Below are positions 21,746 through 32,484 of a stretch of 64,000 nt of DNA, piece after piece. The notes beneath the pieces were generated by a model. The model was given only the letters and a program-made list of their open reading frames with translations. It did no database searches and had not been told where the DNA came from. Every line of letters starts with the position of its first letter. The first letter of the stretch is position 1. The stretch lies in contig JAPDRO010000011.1 in NCBI GenBank assembly GCA_030247885.1, positions 806,001 through 870,000 of the forward strand, in the 5' to 3' direction. Source of the DNA: Taxawa tesnikishii (nom. ined.). Lineage: Eukaryota > Ascomycota > Dothideomycetes > Dothideales. Position numbers and translations under genes: made by a program.

Positions 21746-24624
21746 ATGTTGAGTAAGTGTTCCTCGTTCGAGCAAGATCTTAGTGACTACCAGTCCGCCT
21801 CCCTTTCGAGCATGGCTAATGGGGAATCTCCAGAAGACCAACCACCGTCGCAGGACGACGCAAACAACACAAGTCTCAATGTTGCAGAGCTGAACGAGCC
21901 CGAGCCCTATACCGTCAATGGCAAGATGATAGATCAGAGCGAGAAGGATCCTTCTGCGGTCGATGATCAAGATATCAGCGACACTGATTTACCGGATGGA
22001 GAGGAGAACGAGAACGAGAAGGGTCTGTTCTGGGAGGCGCCTGAGGCGATCAAACCTGCCAGTACTCCATCCGGGCCAACCGGCTTAATCCTTCCACCTC
22101 AAGAAGCGGCGACCAGGACGAACGCGACTCCAGATCCGCCTACCTTGCACATGCCATGGATCACAGCGAGATTAGAAGGCGCAGCAGCAACAACGACCGA
22201 ATTGTCAAGTGGTTCAGTACGGAGTGTCCAGCACCAGAATGGCAAAACTCCTATACATGCTGTAGTCCGAGGGATTTCAATGCAAGGCACTTCCGTCCAG
22301 AAGCCGGCACCCCAAACTCAGCAGATCGCACCCATGATGTCTGCACAATTCAGGGCACTACCCAAGTCGGAGCAGGAACTGCAGCTCCAGGAAGCAAGGA
22401 ACAGGTGAGCGCAATATCGTGCGGCGTTACCCGAGGTATTCAGCGAAGAGTTGCCCCTTACTCTTGACCCCAGTCGGCTCGAGTTCCCTGCGGAAGCGAA
22501 GAGAGTCATGACAGACTTCTACGACACACTGCTCACAGCAAAGACCGAAGCCTTTGAGGAAGAGAACGGCCAAAGCATCCGGAGAACCATGCTCACCAGT
22601 GACGGCCTGCCGCAACGGCAATTACTGAAGGAGAACACCCCGGTGCTCCGTGCCGTCATGCAGGCCAACCGAGGAAAGATCAGAGCTGGAGGTGTCGAGT
22701 ATAAACTGAATGGGACGAAAAGTGTTCGCAAGATGGGCGGTAAAACCAAGGAGAAGCCCACAGAGGACTCGAAGACACTCGACATTCGGAAATTCTCCGC
22801 GGCTGAGAACGGGTTCACCCAGAAGATGTGGGTATGGATTGGCGGAGACAAGCCGCTCCATGATCCTGAGCGCCCAAAAGCGCGGAAGGCCCAGAAGACG
22901 AATGATCAGACTCCCGCTTCAAGCCCGGTTGGAAGCGATTCGTTGCTGTCTGCTGTCGGTCAAGCCGTGCCCGCGGACATTGATCCACTGGCGGGCCCAA
23001 AACAAAAGAGACCAGGAAAGCCCAAAGTGCTGGCCCCAATACCTACTGGAAGGCAGGACGTGCCGAACCCTGGCATGTTCAGTGGCTTTGTGCGAAACGG
23101 TAATTATGCCACGACCGGTCAGAGTGGACTATTAGCTGGAGTCGACAGGTACTTTCCCGTCAACGCTCCATCCGGTCGACCGCGGGCGCCCTTGAGTCTA
23201 GCTGTTTCCTATCTGGGACAAGAGCCAGCAACCAACAGCTTCATGCGGAACCCTGTGCTTGATGTTACGAGCAGCAACCTGCATACCGGTTCCGGATCGC
23301 CTTTCGCGGGCACTCCTTTCGCTGGCGGCGGTGCGTACTTGCATGGAAGCATTTCTCTTGAGCACATGCACACCCCAAGCACACCACGCCCAGATGCAGA
23401 AAGACTTTGCGATGCGGATCAGATGACGGGCAGGGCGCTTGTCGAAGCCAGCGCTGACGGACGCTCCTCGGTCGCGGTTTCTACACCTCACCCTGTCGCG
23501 GGCCTTACGTCCGTTCCCTCTGTCCCCACCGCTGATTCCTCTGCCAGAAGGCAGCGCGCCATTCAGCACGGGCAGGGTTCGGGGAGCTCGCCAGCGTCTT
23601 GCGAGGTGAGAACAGTGGCTTGACAAACTTGCAAGGCGTCCAACACACCGCATCTAATGGTCTGGCTAACGCCTTTGTTCGGCAAACCCCTCAGGCCGCA
23701 GCCAACCGTTTTGAGGCCTTGTCTCAGTATACTCTGTCGCAAATCGCAGCATCTTGGCGCACAAGCAAAGAACCGTTTGCCCAGCCTTCTGGCATAAATG
23801 CTCAAGCGCCCCCTGTAGTGCCACTGAACATCGAGAACTGCAACGGACGGGACATGCGGCGCAGCAGCACCACAGGCAAGAAGCGTGCGGTATCGGATCG
23901 GTCTACCCACCTTGCGGAAACGCCAGCAATGTCCGGGGACGAGCAGACTTCTAAGCGCCGAGCGACTGGACAAGAGAAACGCCCTCTTCCGACCCGTGAG
24001 CAGATTCTAAAAGATTTGAGGAGCCGTGGTCCGTGGCACGATTTCCAAATAGATGAGTCGAAGCTGCCTCCAGAGTGGCGCGAAAGACGCAAGGCTTCCA
24101 CTCCCGCGATGGCCCATCTGCATAGCGTGCCAGCCTCGAACGCTCCCGTGAACAGCCCTCTGGAAGATTATGCTCGGATGCATGAGGAAGTGAGCAACAT
24201 CAGCGCGATCCCGGAGCAGCCATGCGGACACCACAACGCCGGTCACGCAGCACACATCTTCCAGCACGGCAGTCTCAGCCCTCTATGCACAGACTGCACT
24301 AAGGAGCAGGTCCTCCTCTTCGCCGAAGGAAAGATGCTCCGCTGCATCTGCCATCCAAAGTTCGAGGAGGTGGTGAAGTCAAGGCGCTGCGTTATGTGCT
24401 TCTTAGCTCCGGCTTACGACAAGGTGGAGATGGCCAAGCAGCAGAGGAAGAATGTAGATGCCAGTGGCCAGGTGGTGATGCACTGTGCATGTGGCAAGGC
24501 TCCGGATGCCGTAGACAATGTCAGACGATGCGACCACTGTGGTGGAGTTGCCTTCGACCCGTTTATTGGGCCGGCTGGAGCGGTTTCGGAGACGATTGCC
24601 GGTAAGGCGGCCGGAGACGCCTAG
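21746..24624 (+). CDS. Hypothetical protein with C-terminal Cys/His-rich domain
   Basis: About 959 aa; I do not recognise the family. The N-terminal 220 residues are acidic and disordered-looking. A compact, probably folded block follows (LPLTLDPSRLEFPAEAKRVM, then FYDTLLTAKTEAFEEENGQS). A long Pro/Ser-rich linker leads to PTREQILKDLRSRGPWHDF. The last 130 residues are a likely zinc-binding domain: CGHHNAGHAAHIFQHG, LCTDCTKEQ, RCICHPKFEE, RRCVMCFLAPAYD, HCACGK and RCDHCGG. Two defects interrupt it. One is an in-frame TGA at 22406-22408, after which the same frame continues protein-like. The other is a one-base loss near 23575-23584 (G runs) that would join QGFGELASVLRGENSG. The ATG at 21746 is chosen from the frame; 21811 is an alternative. 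A decayed copy of its 3' end follows downstream. Confidence 0.65.
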
Positions 24625-25904
24625 TGGAGACGTACGGTTGGTGGAATAAGATTAGGGTCTGAGGATTGCTCGGTGTTCTTCGCACGCATGTTTCGTGGTT
24701 TGCGGAACGTCCTTGACTGAAGACCAAGCAACTGAGAACTGGAACGGTTTGCGGGTTTTCGCTGCATAGCTCGACAAACAACAATACACTCACTAAACAA
24801 TTGACTCTTTTCTTTCGCTTCATACTCAATGTTTTAAGAGTCATTGATTGGGGAGCCAAGAATCAGGGGAAGAGAATAGGAAGCAGCGGCGAGAAGGTGA
24901 TGCACCGCGCATGCAGCAAGCAGCCAGATGCCGTAGATAGTGTTCAGGGCAGTGCGACCGTTGTGGCAGATTCGCCCTGATTCATTTGTCAGGCGGGCCG
25001 GAGCAATCATGCAGACGGTCCCCGGCAAGGCTGTTGAAGTCGTGTAGTGAAAAGACGCGTATTGATGAAATAGAGGAATGCGGAGTGTTTTTGTTGTGTC
25101 GCCATAGTAAGGGATGAAATCAGGCTTGTTCCAGGTTGCAACTGTTCCCAAAATCTCGATTGTCAGCAAAGGTTTTCGTACTAAGGTGAAGCATTCTGCT
25201 TCCTTCTAACCTGTCGGTTGCTTTTTAGAAACACCTCAAGCTATTACTCTCTTTGGATAGAGAGCAATCGCAATTCACTCAAGTTTCTTTCTTGCAAACG
25301 TCTCAACGGACGTACAAGCTTGGTGCGCCTTAAAATAACGTCTTGTCTTCCAACTTTGCAAAGATCAGAAAACGTGACTATGACACTTGGTCCGTTACCG
25401 CGTTGGTCCTGGGCAACAGAGCGGCCTCCTCTGATTGTCTCGCCTAAGATGGATTCCAAGCCGGAAAGTGGTATGTCGCAACGCAAAGCGATGTTCGAAT
25501 GGCGCGGTAGTCAGGAAAAGGAAAAGCACTTTTACCGTGTCTTAAAGCGCCGCAATTCTAGGGTTGGTGAACTTGCACGCTAACGTGAGTATCTATCTGC
25601 AGAGAAGGAGGTTGAAGTTGGGTGCTGCCGGCAGATTCTCGGTTGCTCGAATCCCAGTTCTGCTTGGCGCGGAAAGACGAACCAACCTCGTCCTCCCCTT
25701 TCAGAGTACCAAACAAAAACATCCCCCAACGGCAAAACGTTCAGCAACGAGGATTCCCATATGGTCACCCACTATAGTACTAACTCGTCGGTCGACTGCT
25801 TAAGTTCAGGAGAGCGAACGGGATCCTCTGTTTTCAGCCGCCTATGGCCGAACGTGGCTGTTGGCTTTTTATGGATAATTATCATACCTCATCGTACCCT
25901 CCCT
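24625..25904. other. Intergenic region containing a decayed duplicate of the upstream 3' end
   Basis: About 250 bases of this stretch are a diverged copy of the preceding gene's end (listed separately). Between 25110 and 25904, frames on both strands (for example 25380-25583 plus and 25244-25486 minus) have no family resemblance. Confidence 0.45.
24850..25110 (+). pseudogene. Decayed tandem copy of the Cys-rich gene's 3' end
   Basis: From 24853 the sequence aligns with 24431 onward at a constant offset of 422 bases for about 90 bases, then with small indels through the stop codon and into the 3' flank. Shared strings include gccaag, gtgatgca, gatgccgtaga and ggccgga/ggctgga. Translated in the parental frame it reads KVMHRACSKQPDAVDSVQG where the gene has QVVMHCACGKAPDAVDNV, so at least two of the putative zinc-ligand cysteines are lost, and a stop follows within 15 codons. 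It is therefore non-coding. Identity is roughly two thirds by eye. Confidence 0.75.
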
Positions 25905-26498
25905 TCAAAACAGCGGCGAAACGAGTTGATCAGGAGGGCTTTGGGTAAGTGCGAGAGGTACGATGGTCTCAAAGGAAGACGTCTGAGCTCTAGAGGTCTG
26001 TACAATTTCCCAACCAATGCTTCTAGCCAGCGCGCTCAAATCTCCTCCAACTGCGTGAGCCATGATCTCCCAAACACCCTTCTCAACAAGCCTCGTGAAA
26101 GCGCTGAAGGCGTCCACAAGCCGGACGGGCCGACCCGACAGCCGGAGACAAGACGTAGCTCGGAAGGGAGACATGGAAGCACCCACCGGGACACTGTCAG
26201 CCCAATACAGGTCTGGCTGAACACGAATTCCTGGCGGCAGATCTTCTTCCACCCCGGACTCACGTACATCGATACCCTCGAAGAAGGCGATGAGGTCTTC
26301 GGACAAGAAACCCCTTAGCGGTGTGTCCGGATCTTCGAGATGTGCTCCGGCCGAGTTAGGGAGGTTGACGGCGGTGTGGTATAGCGTGCTGGACGGCCAG
26401 ACGCGACCGAGTGGTGTTAACTATTGCACGAGCGCATCGTGCAATGATGCACAAATTGAAGGCGGAGGTCTTACTTCGTCACTTTGGTCCTCTGTCAT
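25905..26498 (-). CDS. Small hypothetical protein
   Basis: Two exons (26498-26475 and 26420-25905), joined by a 54-base GT-AG intron, give an intact 179-aa frame starting MTEDQSDELTPLGRVWPS. The middle is protein-like (TLYHTAVNLPNSAGAHL, LRGFLSEDLIAFFEGIDV, ARSIGWEIVQTSRAQTSSF). I do not recognise a family. It lies downstream of the RecQ gene on the same strand. Its reality rests on the phase-consistent intron and the sequence character only. Confidence 0.45.
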
Positions 26499-26878
26499 CG
26501 TTGCGACAAAATGGGACGAAGAAGCGTGAAGGGAAACATATGTATAGCGGTGCTAAGAGAGATGTGCAAGCGAGCATTGCGTTGGTGATATCGACATGAC
26601 CGCGGAAGAAGGCGCGCAGATTTGTAAGGGCATGCGTTAGCAGAGTTGAATATTCCATACCGTTCATAACATTCGTGAACCATGATCCTCAGTCCACCAA
26701 CGCCAGAAGGTGTAGTGACCCAGCTCCATCCAAGCTATGATTCGTCCAAAGTCCAAACAAGGGAGCAAACAACGCCAGTTCAGCAAAGGGAGATACAAAA
26801 GACGTCGCCGAATCCTATAACACCAACAGCAACCTCAAAGAACAGCTCATCGCTAAGAGTCGCGCGGCAAGGAAGTGC
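26499..26878. other. Spacer between RecQ 3' end and the small gene
   Basis: Minus-strand frames here (for example from 26667, MNGMEYSTLLTHALTNLRAFF) are short and lack any partner exon. Nothing else seen. Confidence 0.4.
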
Positions 26879-29800
26879 TCATGTCGGCATCGCCATTATC
26901 CCACCGAGCCCTCCACCTCTTCTACCACCGCCACTATCGCCGCGCTTCGACGACGAGCCAGCGTTCGATTCGTACGCGAAGTTCGAAAACTTACCCGCAC
27001 CGCTCGCACTGGCCTTTCTCGAAGTACCCGCCTTCTTCTTCGTGACGCCGCCTGTGCTCCTCCCCTCGAGGCTGTGGATGCGCCCTTGCGACTACCCTTG
27101 ACACCGCCGCCCCTCGCACCGCCGAACGAGTTTTGAGACGAGTTTTGCCGCTTGGATGTTGTTGCTCTAGATTTCGGTGGCGGCGGCATCGCGTGAGCGG
27201 CCTGACTCTGCGAGAACCGCGCGTTGAAGGCCGCGGTCGCGGATGTGGGTTGGAAGTAGGCGCTGCGCTGGCCTGCTCCGCTGCCGCTACCGTCGTCGTC
27301 CATGTCTGATTCATGGAAGCTGCCATAATCTTCCTCGTCGGATGAGATCTCGATGACGGTTTCGCGGTTCGGGTCTGCTACGGGCGCTTCTCCTTGCATC
27401 ATGTCCTGGTAGTTGTCGTGGTGAACCTTGAGCAGCCTCAGAAGTGGCTTGCTGTACCGCTTCACCTTGTCCGGGTCAATGTTCCTGATCTGCAATAACT
27501 CGTCTTCCGTCAAGGTCCAGTCGATGGCCATCTCGCGAAGGGTGGTATCCGTGAATGGTGCGTCCCTAAGATCTCTCTGGATGACAACGTTGCGTTGTTG
27601 CTCCTTCGCCTCTCGTACAAAGCCTTCCACGATATCGCGGTGGAGTTCATCAAGGGAGTCCATCTTCTCGTCCGTTGTGATTGGCGGACCCAGTTGCTTC
27701 ACCCTTGTTTGCCTTGTGGTGCCGGCGTCCCGGATCTGTTCGAAGCCATCGTCCTCGTCGTCGTCTCCGTCGTCATCCATGTAGTTTTCGTCTTCCGGAT
27801 CTGAGATGACAAAGTTATCCTTTGCATATCCGTTGAAGTGCAGATCTCCACGGGTATTGTTTTTTCGAGTGACCGCTTGAACAGGAGAGGATACGTTGGT
27901 TGACAACGGATAATCTGAGGCCGAGACTGCAGTCTTCTTCGAGGCTTTCTTTTGCTTGGTCTTCGCAAGCAGCTTCTTTCGCTTGCCGACTCCCGTGAAG
28001 TCGTTTATGCGGACCTGAAGCTTGACTTGCTGTTTGCCCTGCTTGAACTTGTTTGCGGCAGTGCCCAGTTTGACATATTCGTTGATGAAGCCGCGGATGT
28101 TCTTCTTTTGGAACTCTCGTAGGGCATTGTCAAAGACCAACCGGCGAAAGAGGCGCTCAACGTCACCCCTGTCCAGGTCCTTGCCATAACCGAATTCAGG
28201 GATCCGCCTGTCCTCATCCGAAGCCTTCTTGATCGCGACGCCACGAAACATATCGACGCATTGTAGGAGCGTGAGTTCCCTTTCGAAAGACTCGTTGCAT
28301 TCGTCACGACTCAACTGATCCACCAATCTGACCGCTGCAGCGGCGTGTTCAGTAAGGTCCTTCGTCTCAAATTCGGAGGTGGAGCTACAATTGTCGCACT
28401 CGTTGTTGCAAGCTTCCGAGCGGAACTTCTCGCTGAAGTAGGCGAGTACTTGCACCCTTCGGCAGTCGCTCTTGTTCTCGCAGAACTCGACGACATTGCG
28501 AAGCATGGCATATTGCCTCGCCTTCTGGTCAGGTCCACCATCACCCTTCTTGATCATACTTTTGAGCATGGTGGTGTCGGCGTAGGAGTACCAGAGATAG
28601 CACCCCGATCTTTTGCCGTCTCGCCCCGCGCGACCAGTTTCCTGATAATACCCCTCCAAACTTTTCGGGATGCTGTGGTGGATTACGAAGCGGACATCAG
28701 GCTTGTCGATTCCCATGCCGAAGGCTATAGTAGCGACAATGACGTGATACTTTCCGGCTTGCCAGTCTCGTTGGACTTGAATCTTGACGTCGGATTCCAT
28801 GCCTGCGTGATAATGATGCGCTTTGATCTTGTGTTCTTTCCTCAACTGCTCGGCGAGCTCCTCGCACTTCTTGCGAGATAGTGCATAGACGATCCCGCAT
28901 TTCTTTGAATATTTGGTGTTGATCAAGTCTGCGATTTCCTTCAACGCCGCATTGTTGGTTGTCTTTGCGCGGACTTCGTAGTAAAGGTTTGGCCGATTGA
29001 AACTTTGCGTAAAGATCTCGCAACCGTCAATTCCCAGATTGTGCATAACGTCAACCTTGACAGTCTCTGTTGCAGTTGCAGTCAGAGCCATGATTGGAAC
29101 TCCAGGAAATTGTCGCGCTACCTGGCCCAGCTCTTTGTAGTCTGGTCGGAAATCATGACCCCACTGACTCACGCAATGTGCTTCGTCGATGACAATTCGA
29201 GCTAAGCGGCCTCGGGCATGAAGTCTTTTGAACTCTTCGATAGTCCTGGAGCTTCGGCTCAGCTTCTCGGGGGTGACGTAGAGAATCTGGACGAGTTCGT
29301 TGAGGTTCGGCATGCTGAACGCTGATATGATATGGCTCCAGTCTTCCAGACTTGTTTCACCGTTGAAGAGGAACGCCTGGATACCAAGCTTCTTCAGGTG
29401 TGCTACTTGATCTTCCATCAGACTGAGCAAGGGTGACACGACGATAGTGACTCCGCGGGTCTTTCCTGATTGGATAACAGAGGGCAACTGGTAACACAAA
29501 GACTTTCCTCCTCCAGTAGGCATTAACACGAATACATTTTTGCCGGCAAGAGTAGCGTTGATAGCCTCCAACTGGTTTGGTCGGAAGCCGCGCAGCTTGA
29601 AGTATTTCCCCAGTACTTTCTTTACGTCTTGGGACCAGGGGTATCGCATCAACGACTCTGCTCTCGCATCGTGGTCCCTCGCCGGAGAATGCTTCTTGGA
29701 CCTGTTGTTGTCCCCTCGATGGATGTCGAGGAAAGTTGAAGGGGTTTCAGGCCGAGGTCTCACGCTGCCGAAGGTACGGGGTTCTCGTAGGATTGAGCAA

Positions 29801-31832
29801 TTTCGTAGAAATCGTGGTCATCATCGACATCCCCGAACTCATCTTCATCGTCAAGGTTCTCCACTCTCCGTGTTGGAGGGGTACCCATAACAGCACTGAA
29901 GAGATCTTCGTTCTCGCCAAACTCCTCCGAATCCAGTCCAGTTGGCACGTAGTTTTCCTTGTTGACTGTGTTCCTGACAGAGGGCGGTGGTATGGAAGGG
30001 GCTTTGTGATTAGTCCGGGCCAGATCTGTGCTCTTGTTTCTCTTCGGCGGTGGGAAGCAAGCGTCCGGATCAACGTCTCCATAGCCATCTGCATCGTACC
30101 GCTTCGGCGATGGCGGTGCCGCCGCCAGGATCAACTTCTCTCGAGTATGTTCAGTCTGTGCTCTGCTGATGCTGCGAGGGTTCCTCTTCGAAGGGGCGAA
30201 GGGCGCAGTATTGACGGAGGTGTCTCTGACTGGAAATTGCGTCTGAGCCACACGACCAGGGCTGAGGATACCATAGGAATGATCCGCGGTCTCCGGTTTG
30301 ATCTGAGGAGTAGACTTGACAGCTACATTGTGTGAATATGATGTGGCAGGTGGACCCCTTATCGAACTGATGAAAGGTAGGATAGCCTTAACGAGAGGAA
30401 TGCACTCCAACTCGAGTTTCTGTAGATCGGTCTTTGCCCTCAATAGCTCCTGTCGTTCCTTGGATGGGTCGTTCCCTGCAGTCAGTACCTTGACCATCAT
30501 CTGCTTGCATACCTCCTGGGCTTCCTTGAGACTGCGGTGCTCCTCTTTCTTGTGCTTCAGATCTTTTATGATCCCTGCTCTCTCCTTTATCGCGCGTAGG
30601 GCCGCGGTAGCAGATTCTTCATCGTCTTCCCCGACCAATTCTACAAGGTGGGCTGTAGCGATATCCCCTCCTTCTGTGTTTCTTGCAGCTGTCGATCAAG
30701 ATCGGCAAGATCCCATTCAAGAAAAACTTTGCGCATGTCTGTTTCCTCGCTGCTAAGCTTAGCAAGCCGTTGTTCCTGAGTACTCATAATGCCGGTGACA
30801 GAAGACTTGCTCGTCCCTAACCGTAGTTGGGAATGCGGAACATTGTCGGGCTCGACCACGGATAAGGCCTCTTCCTTTCTCTCGTTTCTTATAGGTCCAG
30901 GTCCAGGTCCAGGTCCAGGTCCGTTTCGGCGGACAAAGCCACGAGGTGGAGAGGAATCTGGCACGTCGTTGAGTGCTTCCAGTTCATCCTCATCCGGCTC
31001 CTGACTATCACGAACTGCGTTCTCCGCAGGCTGGTTTCCCACAGTAGTGCTTGACGAAGGGACATTAGGGCTCCTCTCAATAACCGGCTGAGCTCGCCGT
31101 ACCCTCACTGGTGAACGGGGTGCAAGTGTGGAATATGGAGGTGGGGGCTCGAGTGGTGGATCATCCAAGTCGTCAATACTCCTGAACTCATCCGTGCTGT
31201 CTTCCAGCACTTGCGGAGGAGGGTTTGCTCTAACCAGCCGGTTGTTCCTAGGCATATCTGCTTCAAACTCCGAGCTCTTCCTCTTCCGCCCTGCAGTGCT
31301 GAGGGGTGCGCGACTTGGTGTGGGCTCTATCAATACATCCTTGTCATCCGTCAGGTCCAGAATCTCCACATCAACATGTGACGCAGGCTGTACTGTCCTC
31401 GACCTTACCGGGGCTGGCCTTGCTGCAGGTGTACGCTCATCTTGCCGGAATCTTGATGTAGTTGCGGACTGAGCGCGGCCCGCTTGTGATGGGATGCTGA
31501 CCAGCGTGGACTTGACCGGCGAAGATGGAGCTGCTCTTAACCTTGCCATGTCTGTGTCTATGTAGGGCACGGCGGGGTCGTGCAGTCGAGGCGGGGGCTG
31601 CGTTCCTGGCAAACGTGGTAGTCACAGTATCCGTTTCCGTATATGAATGGTTCGAGCCGGTAGAGGTGTTCAGCGAGAGTGTTTGGCATGCAGTCGTGGC
31701 AGACGCATCTCGCCTCACGCCCTGCGAATTCCAGATAACAGGCACCGGAGAGAACGTCGCGACGTCGGAAGGTATGCAAGGTCTTGCGTTCAGGAGCCAG
31801 GAGAGGTGCTCATTGAGATTGTGCCGAGTCAT
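26879..31832 (-). CDS. RecQ DNA helicase, BLM/Sgs1/QDE-3 type
   Basis: An ATP-dependent 3'-5' DNA helicase that resolves recombination intermediates in the nucleus; the Neurospora homologue is QDE-3. About 1,651 aa in one exon. The start [14 protein letters not shown] matches the conserved N-terminus of fungal RecQ helicases. Helicase motifs: [10 protein letters not shown] (motif 0), [15 protein letters not shown] (Walker A), [19 protein letters not shown] (DEAH), [27 protein letters not shown] and [13 protein letters not shown], followed by the RecQ-Ct zinc cysteines ([10 protein letters not shown], then CNNECDNC) and a winged helix. It ends [12 protein letters not shown]. Four breaks: one base missing at 27062-27065, 29778-29781 and 30665-30668, and one extra (or two missing) at GGGGG 31593-31597. 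All lie in linkers or tails; the helicase core is in one frame. Confidence 0.92.
30894..30922. repeat. GGTCCA hexanucleotide repeat in the RecQ gene
   Basis: Nearly five tandem GGTCCA units. Read on the minus strand they encode a Gly-Pro dipeptide run in the N-terminal linker of the RecQ protein. Confidence 0.85.
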
Positions 31833-32484
31833 TGGCGGCTACCATCGTTTCTCTGTGTCCGACGTACGAGTTGAGGCGTGTTCGTGATTCAGTCTTTGGA
31901 GTAATCTGGATGTTCGAGAAGTTCGACGCGTCGGTGGCGGCCCTGGACGCGTTTTCGCAGCGCGTGTGGTATCCTTGCTCAAAGTTACCTGATCAAGTCT
32001 TTAGTCAGCCTTGGCAAAACTGTAATGTTTGCAGTGTTTGCATAGCTGGATTATATAAGTAGACTAGTCACCCCAAGAGGAATAGATCAAGTTACAATCG
32101 CGCTTCTGTTACAGCACGCGGCTGATGCACGTTTCACATGACAGGGAAAATACACGAATCTAAAGATTCCTCTTCATTTTCGTCCTTCCATCAAACAAAC
32201 ATAATTGAAGGTGTCAAACACGAACGCTTGCATCTTTTTCAACCGTGCTGAGCTACATACAAGTTGAGTTTGTACCAGCGAGACTTGCTGCTCCTGCCTA
32301 TTTCACTCTAGCTCTTGACTCATGCTTAGCATGAGAGTATGAGTACACGCGCATTGATAATTCCGGTCATCTCCTAGTACAAGGCTGCAGAACTAGTATA
32401 GTACTTAAGCATTCTCCTTTCTCTACCATCACAAGAGTCGCAAAAGATTTCCCGTCCTCAACCAACCCTCAATACATCACCACT
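31833..32484. other. Divergent promoter region between RecQ and the PLP decarboxylase
   Basis: A 652-base head-to-head spacer, AT-richer toward 32100-32400. The open frames overlapping its left side are shadows of the RecQ N-terminus. No RNA gene or repeat is seen. Confidence 0.5.

Noticed and set aside
25218-25583. Plus-strand frame of 121 codons
   Set aside because: Charged C-terminal part looks faintly protein-like, but there is no recognisable motif, and opposite-strand frames over the same bases are equally open.
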